This document shows positions 8,045-17,260 of a stretch of DNA of 39,386 bases, in pieces. A program made the position numbers and the translations under genes. This stretch comes from an uncultured Eubacteriales bacterium (GTDB lineage: Bacteria; Bacillota; Clostridia; Oscillospirales; Oscillospiraceae): positions 1 through 39,386 of the forward strand of contig URXY01000013.1 in NCBI GenBank assembly GCA_900552015.1. The letters run 5' to 3'. Every line of letters begins with the position of its first letter. Positions within the stretch are counted from its first letter, which is position 1. Below the pieces are notes generated by a model that had not been told where the DNA came from, did not search any database, and saw nothing but the letters and a program-made list of their open reading frames with translations.

Positions 8045-8986
8045 GTGCTGAACGCATATCCAGACTATTACCCGCAGTTTTCCTGCATCGCAGACCGCTG
8101 CCGCCACAACTGCTGCATCGGCTGGGAGATCGACGTGGATGAAAATACGCTCGCTTCTTACCACCGGATCGGCGGTGAAATGGGTGAGCGCCTGCGCAGA
8201 AGCATCTCAGAAGATGGTGATGCACCGCATTTTCTTCTTGGCGAGCATGAGCGCTGCCCGTTTTTGAACGGCAAAAACCTCTGCGACCTCATCCTGTACG
8301 GCGGGGATAAGCTGCTGTGCCAGATCTGCACCGATCACCCTCGCTACCGCAGCTTTTTCTCGGAGCGGACGGAGATCGGCGTGGGCCTCTGCTGTGAGGA
8401 GGCCGCGCGGCTCATTCTGACAAAGTCCGACAGGACAACGCTCGTCGTGACGGGCGAGGGAACGCTCGACGAAGAGGAGACCGCCCTGCTCGCGCTGCGC
8501 GAACGGCTCTTTGCCGCCGCGCAGGACCGGGAAGCGCCGATCTTTTCCCGCATGGAGAGGATGCTCTCGCTCTGCGGCGCGGCGCTGCCCGCCATTTCGC
8601 TCAAGCAGTGGGCAGAGTTCTATCTTTCGCTCGAGCGCATGGACGAGCAGTGGACGGAGCTTTTGCGCGCGCTGCGCAGCCACGCGGACGAGCTGCCCCT
8701 CTCCGATTTTGCCGCGCACATGAATGGGCGCGAGACGGAATACGAGCAACTGCTCGTCTATTTCCTTTACCGCCATGTGCCGGCGGCACTCGACGACGGG
8801 GACGTCGGCAGCAAGGCGGCGTTCGCCGCTGCCTCGGTACAGCTTCTCTTCGCGCTCGGTGCGCTGCACGAAAAAAAACACGGCAGTTTCACCGTGAGCG
8901 ACCAGATTGAGCTCTGCCGCCTCTACAGCGCGGAGGTCGAATACTCTGATGACAACCTGAACGCGCTTTTCGACGCGCTGATGTGA
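8045..8986 (+). CDS. FliB-family (flagellin lysine-N-methylase-like) Cys-rich protein
   Basis: The protein is 313 aa. It opens with YPDYYPQFSCIADRCRHNCC, followed by CPFLNGKNLCDL, LLCQICTDHPRYR and GLCCEEA. This Cys pattern matches the metal-binding region of the FliB family, named after the Salmonella enzyme that methylates flagellin lysines. The start is GTG 8045, supported by GGGGAGGGA eight bases upstream and by the conserved N-terminus. No flagellar gene is in the window, and such orphan FliB-like genes are widespread in Clostridia, so the true substrate is open. It stands alone between its own promoter and a hairpin terminator. Confidence 0.82.
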   Translation: MLNAYPDYYPQFSCIADRCRHNCCIGWEIDVDENTLASYHRIGGEMGERLRRSISEDGDAPHFLLGEHERCPFLNGKNLCDLILYGGDKLLCQICTDHPRYRSFFSERTEIGVGLCCEEAARLILTKSDRTTLVVTGEGTLDEEETALLALRERLFAAAQDREAPIFSRMERMLSLCGAALPAISLKQWAEFYLSLERMDEQWTELLRALRSHADELPLSDFAAHMNGRETEYEQLLVYFLYRHVPAALDDGDVGSKAAFAAASVQLLFALGALHEKKHGSFTVSDQIELCRLYSAEVEYSDDNLNALFDALM

Positions 8987-8992
8987 GCTTTC

Positions 8993-9030
8993 CCCGCGCT
9001 TTGCCGAAAGACGGTGAAACGCGGGCTTTT
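8993..9030 (+). terminator. Terminator after the FliB-like gene
   Basis: An interrupted stem CCCGCG...CCG...CGG...CGCGGG (8993-9025) is followed by CTTTTT. Confidence 0.65.
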
Positions 9031-9053
9031 TCACGAATCGGCGCGAAGTTTGG

Positions 9054-9082
9054 TTGATTTTTATGTAAACCTATGATATACT
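9054..9082 (+). promoter_or_regulatory. Promoter of the double lysozyme gene
   Basis: TTGATT (9054-9059), 17-bp spacer, TATACT (9077-9082), about 50 bp before the AAAGGAGAG ribosome-binding site. Confidence 0.65.
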
Positions 9083-9140
9083 GCGGACAAAACTCAGATG
9101 CGGAGCGTTCGCGCTCCCGCGCGGAAAAGGAGAGCAGACC

Positions 9141-11165
9141 ATGAGGACTATCACACGGAAGAAAACACCGCTCGCGCTGCTGCTTGCGCTGTGCCTTGCG
9201 ATGCAGCTTTGCATTCCGGCGCTTGCAAGCGGCACGACAATGACCGCTGGCAGCGCGGCCATCCGCCAGCTTGAAGAGGAAGAGGGCTTCCGCGCGGAAA
9301 AGTACAGCGCGAACGGCAAATGGTACATCGGCTACGGAACGGAATGCGGTGCGGACGACTATCCCGGCGGCATCACCCAGCAGGAGGCGGAGACGCTTCT
9401 GCTCAGCAAAATCGCGGCCTTTGAGGTCAAGCTGAACGACTTTTTTGCCCGCCGCGGCATCACGCCCACGCAGGGCCAGTTCGACGCGCTCATCTGTTTC
9501 AGCTATAACTACGGCACGGGCTGGATGAGCGGCACGAGCAAACTCGTGAAGATCGCCGGCGGCGAGGTGCAGGCCACGCGCCTTGAAGTGGCGCAGGCCT
9601 TCGGCGAGTGGTGCCACTCCGGCGGTCAGGCGCAGCCGGGCCTTGCCGACCGCAGGCTTCAGGAGGCAGCTCTCTACTTAGACGGCAGCACCGCCGCCGC
9701 GGAGACGGAGTTTGCCTATCTCATCATCAACAAGGAAGACGGCGTGTCGTATGAGACGGATTTCCGCGTCTACCAGCGCGGCATGGCCTACGGCAGCTTT
9801 CCCGCAATGGAAAAGCTCGGCTGCACGTTCGCGGGGCTGAAAACCGCGTCCGGCGCGGTGCTGACGGAAAACAGCATCGCCAGCGGAAACGTCACCGCGA
9901 CCGCCGCATGGAATGCAAACAGCTACACCGGCACGACCTATTCCGACGTGAAGAAGGGCGACTGGTTCTATGACTACGTCATGGAGCTGAGCGCGCAGGG
10001 CATCGTCGGCGGCAACGGCGACGGCACCTTTGCTCCCAACCGCGCCACAAGCACGGGCGAGATGCTCAAGCTCGTGCTGCTCGCAACAGGTCACAAGCAG
10101 CAGTCTCCCACAGGAACGCACTGGGCCAGCGGCTACGGCACCTACGCCCTCTCCATGAGCTATCTTTCGCGCGACAAGGCTGATGCGCTCGATTCTCCCA
10201 TCAGCCGCCTTGAGGTCGCGCGTCTTGCGGCCAAGGCCATGGGCTACGGCGCGTCGGGCAGCGCTTCTCCCTTTGCCGACGTGAACGATGGCTACGCGAC
10301 CGCCCTCTGCGAGGCGGGCATCTTCATCGGTACAACCGTCGGTGAGCAGAGATTCTTCTACCCGAACGACAGCATCACGCGCGCGGAGGTGGCGACGATC
10401 GTGTGGCGCATCTATCAGGCAAACGCCACCAACACCAAGCAGAAGATCCACTACGGGAACTACACGCTCGACGTGCTGGAGGGCGTGCCGACGAACAATT
10501 ACGACAAGTCCGCCTTCTCAAGAGACGGCAGCATCATGCGCTACAACGACCCCAGCGTGCGCACGCGCCTCGGCATTGACGTGTCGCAGTATCAGGGCGA
10601 CATTGACTGGACGGCGGTCGCGGGCAGCGGCGTGGAATTTGTCATCGCGCGCGCGGGCGGTCGTGGCTACACCATAGGCTCCATCTACGCCGATAAGAAG
10701 TTTGACGACTACGCCGACGGTGCGGCTGCCGCAGGCCTTCAGGTGGGCGCGTACTTCTACTCGCAGGCCATCAGCGTTCAGGAGGCGGAGGAGGAAGCCT
10801 ACTTTGTGCTCGATAAGCTGCGCGGCCACAGCATTACCGGCCCCGTCGTCTTCGACTGGGAGGTCGTCGGCAAGTCGAGCGCCCGCACCTACGGCATCGA
10901 AACGAGTGTGCTCTGCGCCGCGGCGCGCGCCTTCTGCAAGATCATTGAAGACGCGGGTTATCAGGCGATGATCTACACCGACAGCTATGCCGGCTATGTC
11001 AAGTATGACCTCAGCCAAATTGCCGACTACCCGCTGTGGTTCGCGTACTACAGCTCGAATGCGCCGACGTTCTACTATGACTTTGCCATGTGGCAGTATA
11101 CGTCCAAGGGGAGCGTCCCCGGCATCAAGGGCAACGTCGACATGGACCTCTGGTTCATCAAATAA
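9141..11165 (+). CDS. Secreted double lysozyme: GH24-like, SLH repeats, GH25
   Basis: The protein is 674 aa. A Sec signal peptide comes first (basic MRTITRKK, hydrophobic LLLALCLAMQLCIPALAS). Residues ~37-175 are GH24 (phage-lysozyme) like: the catalytic Glu is kept in EEEEGF before YIGYGTEC, but the positions of T4 lysozyme Asp20 and Thr26 read Ala and Tyr. A B-repeat-like linker follows to ~265. Two SLH-type segments follow (YSDVKKGDWFYDYVMELS and ...FADVNDGYATALCEAGI..., within ~270-430) and should bind secondary cell-wall polymer. Residues ~470-674 are GH25, with GIDVSQYQGDIDW and the catalytic D-x-E in VVFDWE. The likely role is wall remodelling or killing of neighbours while anchored to the surface. 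AAAGGAGAGC precedes the ATG. Confidence 0.9.
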   Translation: MRTITRKKTPLALLLALCLAMQLCIPALASGTTMTAGSAAIRQLEEEEGFRAEKYSANGKWYIGYGTECGADDYPGGITQQEAETLLLSKIAAFEVKLNDFFARRGITPTQGQFDALICFSYNYGTGWMSGTSKLVKIAGGEVQATRLEVAQAFGEWCHSGGQAQPGLADRRLQEAALYLDGSTAAAETEFAYLIINKEDGVSYETDFRVYQRGMAYGSFPAMEKLGCTFAGLKTASGAVLTENSIASGNVTATAAWNANSYTGTTYSDVKKGDWFYDYVMELSAQGIVGGNGDGTFAPNRATSTGEMLKLVLLATGHKQQSPTGTHWASGYGTYALSMSYLSRDKADALDSPISRLEVARLAAKAMGYGASGSASPFADVNDGYATALCEAGIFIGTTVGEQRFFYPNDSITRAEVATIVWRIYQANATNTKQKIHYGNYTLDVLEGVPTNNYDKSAFSRDGSIMRYNDPSVRTRLGIDVSQYQGDIDWTAVAGSGVEFVIARAGGRGYTIGSIYADKKFDDYADGAAAAGLQVGAYFYSQAISVQEAEEEAYFVLDKLRGHSITGPVVFDWEVVGKSSARTYGIETSVLCAAARAFCKIIEDAGYQAMIYTDSYAGYVKYDLSQIADYPLWFAYYSSNAPTFYYDFAMWQYTSKGSVPGIKGNVDMDLWFIK

Positions 11166-11305
11166 ACGGAAATACAGGGTTGAGCAAAACTTCGATTTGC
11201 TCATAAGGCTATACAATAAACAGTACTATTCAGCTTGTTTGAACACTATATATTGTTACTCAATTTTGCAAAACTCGCGTTTTGCTCAACCCTTAAACGG
11301 AAATA
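11163..11305. mobile_element. Small MITE-like insertion with 15-bp inverted repeats and 12-bp direct repeats
   Basis: AGGGTTGAGCAAAAC (11176-11190) is exactly inverted at 11279-11293. Outside these lie identical 12-bp copies TAAACGGAAATA (11163-11174 and 11294-11305), which look like a target duplication. The ~119-bp interior is AT-rich, codes for nothing, and each end also folds on itself (TGAGCAAA...TTTGCTCA at 11181-11203; GCAAAAC...GTTTTGC near 11268-11285). The left direct repeat contains the TAA stop of the lysozyme gene. Removing the element and one repeat would place that stop directly beside the terminator at 11305. Confidence 0.75.
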
Positions 11306-11347
11306 AAAAAAGGAGGCGATGGCCGCGCGGCCATCGCCTCCTTTTTT
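11305..11347. terminator. Bidirectional terminator between lysozyme and DUF362 genes
   Basis: A 19-bp perfect stem (AAAAAAGGAGGCGATGGCC, GCGC loop, its complement) has T-tracts on both strands. It is shared by two convergent genes. Confidence 0.92.
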
Positions 11348-11362
11348 GTCATTTTCGCAAAT

Positions 11363-12226
11363 TTACAGCTCGATGAGTTCGTACTCTCTCGTGCCGAAGC
11401 CGAGCTCGGCGGCGGCCTCCACCGTGTGCACGCCGCTGCGGCTCTCGATGCGCTCGACGAGGTGGTCGCGGCCCGGATCGTCAGACGCGTAGACGAGGTG
11501 GAGACAAGCCTGATCGATGGCGATGGGGTCAAGCGAGGCGAGGATGCCGATATCCTTCATGCACGGGTCCTCCGCCACGGCGCAGCAGTCGCAGTCGACC
11601 GACATATTCTTCATCACGTTGATATAAGCAAGCTTGCCGTCGAAATACTTCACAACGGAAGAGGCCGCGTCTGCCATGGACTCGAGGAACGCGATCTGGT
11701 CGGTGGACCACATCTCCTCAGGCTTGCCCGCGCCGTGGATGTAGGCCTTGCCCGCGCTCGAACCGCAGCCGATGGACAACTGCTTGAGCGCACCGCCGAA
11801 GCCGCCCATCGGGTGGCCCTTGAAGTGCGAGAGCACGAGCATGGAGTCGTAGTTGGCCATATCCTTGCCGACAAAATTCTTCTGGATGCGCTTGCCGCCC
11901 GGGATGGCGAGCTCAATGTCCGGGCCCTCGGCGTCGAGAATGTCCACATCGAAGAGCTTGCTCCAGCCGTGCTTGATCATCGTGCGGCGGTGGGCGTCCG
12001 TCGTGTTGCGCTCGCCGGGATAGGCGGTGTTGCACTCAACGACGGTGCCGTGCACCGCTTCGATCATCGGCTGCCAGAACTCGGGCGTCAGAAAATTCTG
12101 GTTGCCCGGTTCTCCGGAGTGGACCTTGACGGCGACCTTGCCGGGCAGCTCCCTGCCCAGCGCCTTATAGAGCTCCACGACCTTTTCCGGTGTGATATCT
12201 CTGGAAAAATAAACTTTGGCTTTCAT
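11363..12226 (-). CDS. DUF362 domain protein
   Basis: The protein is 287 aa, cytoplasmic. It begins MKAKVYFSRDITPEKVVELY and contains features typical of DUF362: KVAVKVHSGEPGNQNFL, SHFKGHPMGGFGGALKQLSIGCGSSAGK, and a Cys cluster DCDCCAVAEDPCMKDIGILASLDPIAID. The Cys cluster suggests an Fe-S or metal site, and related proteins often carry ferredoxin domains. The biochemical role of the family is not settled. The start at ATG 12226 is fixed by AGGAGG eight bases upstream; a longer reading frame to 12379 exists but lacks a ribosome-binding site. It is a single gene, convergent with the lysozyme. Confidence 0.85.
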   Translation of the reverse strand: MKAKVYFSRDITPEKVVELYKALGRELPGKVAVKVHSGEPGNQNFLTPEFWQPMIEAVHGTVVECNTAYPGERNTTDAHRRTMIKHGWSKLFDVDILDAEGPDIELAIPGGKRIQKNFVGKDMANYDSMLVLSHFKGHPMGGFGGALKQLSIGCGSSAGKAYIHGAGKPEEMWSTDQIAFLESMADAASSVVKYFDGKLAYINVMKNMSVDCDCCAVAEDPCMKDIGILASLDPIAIDQACLHLVYASDDPGRDHLVERIESRSGVHTVEAAAELGFGTREYELIEL

Positions 12227-12406
12227 CTTGTGATCCTCCTTTGTCTGCTCCACCCGCAGGTCGGACGGCGGCCGCGGCTCCGTGCACAGCAATCGAAAAG
12301 AGCGCGGCCAAATTTTAACACGGATAGCATAAAACGAATGCTCTCCTGATGCAAATGAAATTTTTTCATAGATTTTCACAGCTCATCCCGCTTTCGATTT
12401 TTCTCC

Positions 12407-12435
12407 TTGCCGTGGCGCGGCAGTTGTGTTATAGT
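12407..12435 (+). promoter_or_regulatory. Promoter of tRNA-Leu
   Basis: TTGCCG (12407-12412), 17-bp spacer, TATAGT (12430-12435), ending about 10 bp before the mature tRNA. Confidence 0.75.
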
Positions 12436-12445
12436 AGCTGTATTC

Positions 12446-12530
12446 GCGGGTATGGCGGAATTGGCAGACGCGCAGGATTTAGGTTCCTGTGGAGCGATCC
12501 GTGTGGGTTCGACCCCCACTACCCGTACCA
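12446..12530 (+). tRNA. tRNA-Leu (anticodon TAG)
   Basis: The 85-nt class II tRNA has acceptor stem GCGGGTA/TACCCGT with encoded CCA. The D-arm segment is TGGCGGAATTGGCAGACGC. The anticodon stem is CAGGA/TCCTG with loop TTTAGGT, giving anticodon TAG. A long variable arm follows, then a T-arm (GTGGGTTCGACCCCCAC). It reads CUN leucine codons. Confidence 0.97.
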
Positions 12531-12532
12531 CG

Positions 12533-12562
12533 TCGGAGCAAAGTCCGCTTTGCTCCGATGTT
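12533..12562 (+). terminator. Terminator after tRNA-Leu
   Basis: An 11-bp stem (TCGGAGCAAAG, loop TCCG, CTTTGCTCCGA) is followed by TGTTCTTTT. Confidence 0.85.
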
Positions 12563-12576
12563 CTTTTATCCTTCTG

Positions 12577-12607
12577 AAAAAACAGCAGACCGGTCTGCTG
12601 TTTTTTT
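12577..12607. terminator. Second terminator downstream of the tRNA
   Basis: The stem AAAAAACAGCAGA/TCTGCTGTTTTTT around CCGG is followed by further Ts. With the previous hairpin it isolates tRNA transcription from the pseudogene pair. The stretch 12608-12801 shows no gene or clear promoter. Confidence 0.8.
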
Positions 12608-12801
12608 ATTTTTTCCGCTTCTGCTGTGAAAAAAGCACAATTTATCTGGGAACGCCGCGTATTTTTATCGAAAAGCGGTCGAGTTTGACAGGACTGCGTT
12701 GTATAAGGAATCCGTTAAATTGTATCTTTGTGTGTTTGCCTGCCGCTGCGGCGACTCGCGGGCCAAAAGGAAGAAGGAGAATCCACTAGGCAGGAAAAGA
12801 G

Positions 12802-14589
12802 ATGAACGGTCCTGCTGCTGGCAGCGGCGTGCTCAGCATCCCTGCTGACCAGCTGCGGCAGCAAGGACACCGCCGATGACAGCAGTACCGACACCAGCGA
12901 GCACCCGTCATCACGATGCAGTCCCCGTTCCGCAACATGAGCGTATTCATCGATATCGTCCACGAAAAGTACCCCGAGATCAATCTGGAGGTCATCCCCT
13001 ACAGCGGCAAGAACTACACCGCCTATGTCAAGGCCGAGCTTGCCGCTGATGATATGCCTGATATCTACACCACTTCGTACTTTATCCCCGACCTCGACGA
13101 TGTGAGCAGCAAGCTCATCGACCTTTCGAGCTACGCGTTCACCGATAACTACGCTGAGGCGCGCCTGCGCGATGTGACCGACAGCAAAGGCGCGATCCAC
13201 CTGCTGCCGACCTATTACGACTGTCTCGGCATCACCTATAATAAGACGCTGCTCGAAAAGAACGGCTGGACGCTGCCGACCTCCCTCAAAGAGCTTGAAG
13301 AGCTCGCGCCCAAGGTCAAGGCAGCCGGCTATGACCTGTGTCTGGATGATATCCAGCTCCCTGGCTACGGTTTCCAGTATCTGTGCGACATTCTCGACAC
13401 TGGCTGGCTCAACACGCCTGACGGCCGCGCTTGGCAGACCGCCTTTTTAAAGGGCGAAGCCACGCTCGAAGATACGCCAGAAATGCTCGAGAGCATGAGC
13501 ATCCTGCAAAAATGGCGCGATCTCGGTATGCTCAACGGCAACGGCGATATTACGAGTGACAACGATACCCGATCGAAGATGGCCGAGGGCAACACCCTCT
13601 TCCTGCTTGGCAGCTCCAACGTCTTCTCCGCGGATGAGACCACGGATGAGTTCGGCCTGATGCCCTTCCTCTCCGAGGATGGCACGCGCAACACCTTCGT
13701 GCTGAACGTCAACCGTTATGTCGGTCTCAACAAGCACCTTGAAGAGGCTGGCAATGAGCAGAAGCTTGAGGACGCGCTGCACGTGATGGAAGTCCTCTCC
13801 ACGGTCGAGGGAATGCAGGCGCTCAACAGCCTCTATTCCGACACTTCCCTTCTACCGCTCAAGGATTACACCGTGAATTCTAACCGCTATTATGCCGATA
13901 TTCAGGACCAGATCAACTCCGGTGCGACCGCGCCGCTCATCTACAACGGCTAGGAAAACATCATCGTCGCGATCGGCGAGTCGATGATCTCCTTTGTCAC
14001 GGGCGAGTCCACCCTTGACGACGTCGTCAGCACCATCGACGGCAATCAGCACCTCATCTGGGACAACTCGACCCAGTATTACACGACCGTCACACAGAAG
14101 ATCGATACCGAGCACTGTGCCAAGCTCGTCGGCATCTGCTTTGCCGAAGCCAGTGGCGCGGACATGGCGCTCATCTCGATGAACAAGTGGTACCGGATGG
14201 ATGATTCCGGCGATCTGAACCTCGACGGTGTGAGCGGCGCGCTCTTCCCGCTGCCCGTGTCCGATCAGGAGATCACCTCCATCCTCCCCACCGGCTGGCG
14301 CCAGAACATCCAGACCGTCACTCTCACCGGCAAGCGCGTCAAGGAACTCGCCGAGACAGGTTATGACCGCTCCGGCGACGGCGAGCATCCCTTCCCCTAT
14401 GCGCTCGTCACGCCCGAGGGCTTTGTCATCGACGACGACGCCGTTTACACCGTCGCCATCGCAGGCGTGACCGACGAGGTCGCCGAAGAGGGCAGCAAGA
14501 CCGACACCGGCATTCTCGGCCTCGACGCCGCGCGCGAATATTTCAGCCGCTTCGACCACATCTCTGAAAAAGACATCATCTGGGAGTAA
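12802..14589 (+). pseudogene. Solute-binding lipoprotein with 5'-nucleotidase-C-like domain, broken by frameshifts and a TAG codon
   Basis: Three fragments rebuild one gene. A lipoprotein signal (VLLLAAACSASLLTSCGSKD, lipobox Cys) is one frame away from the ATG at 12802. The next segment, PVITMQSPFRNMSVFIDIVHE..., is in another frame: a family-1-like extracellular solute-binding domain running to 13950. After an in-frame TAG (13951-13953, NG*ENIIVAIGE; relatives I recall have Trp here) the same frame continues to TAA 14587-14589. That last part (GALFPLPVSDQEITSILPTG..., VTLTGKRVKELAETGYDR, VYTVAIAGVTDEV) resembles the C-terminal domain of secreted 5'-nucleotidases. At least two frameshifts plus the stop make it nonfunctional. 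It lies 9 bp before the sensor kinase and probably fed ligand information to it. Confidence 0.85.
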
Positions 14590-14598
14590 GAAAAACGC

Positions 14599-17111
14599 AT
14601 GAACAATGCAGCGGAACGCCCGAACCGAAAAACAGAAGCACACAAGCAGTTGCTCATCCTGCTTCTTATATTTCTGTCTGTCGTTTTCGTCGATGTGCTG
14701 TCGTTTTTGAAATTCTACGGCGATTACATCGACGGCGTGATCTACGCCGAACGCCTGAGCCAGATGCGCGAGGTGACCACCCAGCTCTTCACCGGCATCG
14801 ATGATGTGGTACAGAACCAATGGGGCATCGCCGAAACGCAGAGCCGCTACTTTCAGGAATACGAGTCCGCGACCGCCGATGAGCTGATCGCGTTCATGGA
14901 GCGTCAGGCGCGGCTCAACACCTTCGATTTCTCTCAGTCAGAGATGATGGCCGCGGACGATACGGGGCGCTACTACACCCAAAACGGAATACAGGGCACC
15001 CTCACGGGGCTGAATTATCTCATGGACGAACCTGAGCGCGTAAGCTATGTGTACAACGCCATGACCACAAACAAGTCGGAAATGGTGTTCCTGCTGAAGC
15101 TGCCGGAGCCTGTGACCATGCGCGTCGGTGAGCAGACCGTACGCTTGAGACCATACGCTTGACCTATTGCGGCGTATCCCGCAGCATGACGGAGCTGACC
15201 CCGTATTTCAGTTGTGAGGCTTACAACTGAAACAACAGTGTCTACGTTGTGGACAACAACGGCTCCAAGCTCTTCAGCGACGCAAACAACACGCTCCTGC
15301 AGGGCCATAACGTCTATTCGGTGCTCGAAAAGATGGAGTATCTGCACGGCAGTTCCTTTGCCGAGGCGCGTCAGGAGCTCGGCGAGCACAAGATCGCATA
15401 CTCCAACGCCGTTCTGAACGGTGCTGAATACTACTATTCCCTCTACCAGATGGAAAACGCGGAATGGACGCTGCTCTTCTTAGTCCCGTCCGCCTGCGTT
15501 GCGAGCAATACGGTCTCTCTCATCCATACGACGGTGCGGCTCATTCTCATCTTTGCGCTCATCATGGTGTGCGTGTGCGCCATCCTCATCTACATCGTGC
15601 TGCGCATCAAGCAGAAGCAGGCCATCGCCGCCGAGCGACGCAACACCGAGGCGTTCAAGGAAATCAACTATGAGCTCGACCGCAAGAACGCCGAGCTCTC
15701 CCAAGCAGTGGAACAGGCCGAGGCCGCCATGCGCGAGGCAGAGGCCGCGAGCAAGGCCAAGAGCGAGTTCCTCTCCAATATGTCGCACGATATCCGAACG
15801 CCGATGAACGCCATCGTCGGCATCACGAACCTGATGGAGCACGAGGGCAACACCTCCGACCGTCTGCGCGGCTACATCCAGAAGATCAAATTCTCCAGCC
15901 GTCACCTGCTGAGTCTCATCAACGACATCCTCGATATGAGCAAAATCGAGTCGAACGAGGTCGAACTCAACGAAGAAAGAGTCAGCCTTGCCGAGCAGGT
16001 CGGCCAGGTGGACAGCATCATCCGCTCGCAGATGAACAAGCACGGGCAGGTCCTCAACATCCGCGTGCACGAGATCGCGCACGAATACCTCATCGGCGAT
16101 GGCATGCGCCTGCGTCAGATCTTCCCGAACCTCTTGTCGAACGCCGTCAAGTACACGCCCGAGGATGGCTCCATCACCTTTGATGTCGCCGTACTCGCAT
16201 GTGAAGTGCCTGACTGCGCGAAGTTCTGCTTCTCCGTCACCGACACGGGCTACGGGATGGAGCCTGACTTTGTCACGCACATCTTCGAGCCTTTTACCCG
16301 CGCGGAAAGCTCCGTGACGAACAAGGTGCAGGGTACCGGCCTCGGCATGGCCATCACAAAGAACATCGTCGATCTGATGGGCGGCACCATCACGGTCGAG
16401 AGCGAAGTGAACATGGGCAGCCGCTTTGCCGTCACGCTGATGCTCAAGATCGACCCGGATGCGCGCTACGACCTCGGCGCGAAGGACATTCTGCTCATCT
16501 CGGATGACGACACCCTCATCCGCAATATGAGCGCTCCCATCCGCGGGACCGACCTCAACTTCACGGTCGTCTCCTCGAAGGAAGAGGCCATGGCTTTCCT
16601 CGCCAAGCATCACGTGGACGTCGTCCTGCTGGTGGGCTATCTGCGCGACCAGTCGCTCTCCGACATGGTTCGTACGCTGCGTAAGCTCTCTCCGGACGCG
16701 CTGCTCATCTTCTGTGTGGACTTCGCCCAGCGCGAGCAGGTGCAGGAGACCTTGACACAGTGCGGCGCAGAACTCGTTAAAGCATTTGAGCGCGTGAAGC
16801 CCGGCGAGTACGATGCGATCCTCATGGATATCCAGATGCCGCGTATGAACGGCTATGACGCCACGAAGGCCATCCGCGGCGGCGAAAACCCGCTCGGCAG
16901 GACCATCCCCATCATCGCTATGACGGCCAACGCCTTCTCCGACGACGTGCAGAACAGTCTTGCCGCGGACATGGACGCGCACGTCTCCAAGCCCATCGAT
17001 ATCGCGGTGCTGGAAAAAACAATGCTGGCGATCACCCCCCTATTCTCTGAGAGGAGGATTTTTGTCTGCAAGAGACAGCCATTCACTTGCATTCCTCCCC
17101 CGCTCAACTGA
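14599..17111 (+). pseudogene. Hybrid sensor histidine kinase, broken by a 14-bp duplication and a stop codon
   Basis: The first segment (14599-15162) has a TM helix (LLILLLIFLSVVFVDVLSFL) and the start of an extracellular sensor. A near-perfect 14-bp tandem duplication (15135-15162) shifts the frame. In the restored frame a TGA at 15228-15230 interrupts AYN*NNSVYVVDNNG. From 15249 the frame is open: rest of the sensor, TM helix (LILIFALIMVCVCAILIYIVL), coiled coil, HisKA with phospho-acceptor (NMSHDIRTPMNAIVG), ATPase (DTGYGM, GTGLGMAITKNIVD), a degenerate receiver (DILLISDDDTL) and a second receiver lacking its first half (it begins at YDAILMDIQMPRMNGYDATKAIR). The 24 residues after LAIT at the end do not look native. 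A product from an internal start could retain the kinase core, but not sensing. Confidence 0.85.
15135..15162 (+). repeat. 14-bp tandem duplication inside the kinase gene
   Basis: GACCGTACGCTTGA (15135-15148) is followed directly by GACCATACGCTTGA (15149-15162). The copies differ at one base. Deleting one copy restores the reading frame (…EQTVRLTYCGVSRSM…). Confidence 0.85.
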
Positions 17112-17124
17112 GCACTGAGCCTGA

Positions 17125-17160
17125 AAAGGGCAGAAAACTCGCCTGAGTTTTCTGCCCTTT
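17125..17160 (+). terminator. Terminator after the kinase pseudogene
   Basis: A 16-bp stem (AAAGGGCAGAAAACTC, loop GCCT, complement) ends in TTT. Confidence 0.85.
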
Positions 17161-17193
17161 CTGATGCCCTGCGGAAAAAGGTGAAAATCGCCG

Positions 17194-17222
17194 TTGAACC
17201 CTCCCTGAAAATCTGCCATAAT
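17194..17222 (+). promoter_or_regulatory. Promoter of the GTPase-NYN gene
   Basis: TTGAAC (17194-17199), 17-bp spacer, CATAAT (17217-17222), about 38 bp before the ATG. Confidence 0.65.
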
Positions 17223-17260
17223 GGAACTAATACGATAACATACAGAAAGCGGCCTTCGAT

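Noticed and set aside
12228..12379. N-terminal extension of the DUF362 frame
   Set aside because: The AGGAGG at the proper distance before ATG 12226 and the family's N-terminus fix the shorter start.
12447..12789. Open frame running through tRNA-Leu and the terminators
   Set aside because: The tRNA and two hairpin terminators explain the sequence; there is no ribosome-binding site.
13951..15230. Reading TAG/TGA in the sensory genes as recoded Trp (genetic code change)
   Set aside because: TGA and TAG end many intact genes here, and the same sensory genes also carry frameshifts and deletions, so decay is the simpler explanation.
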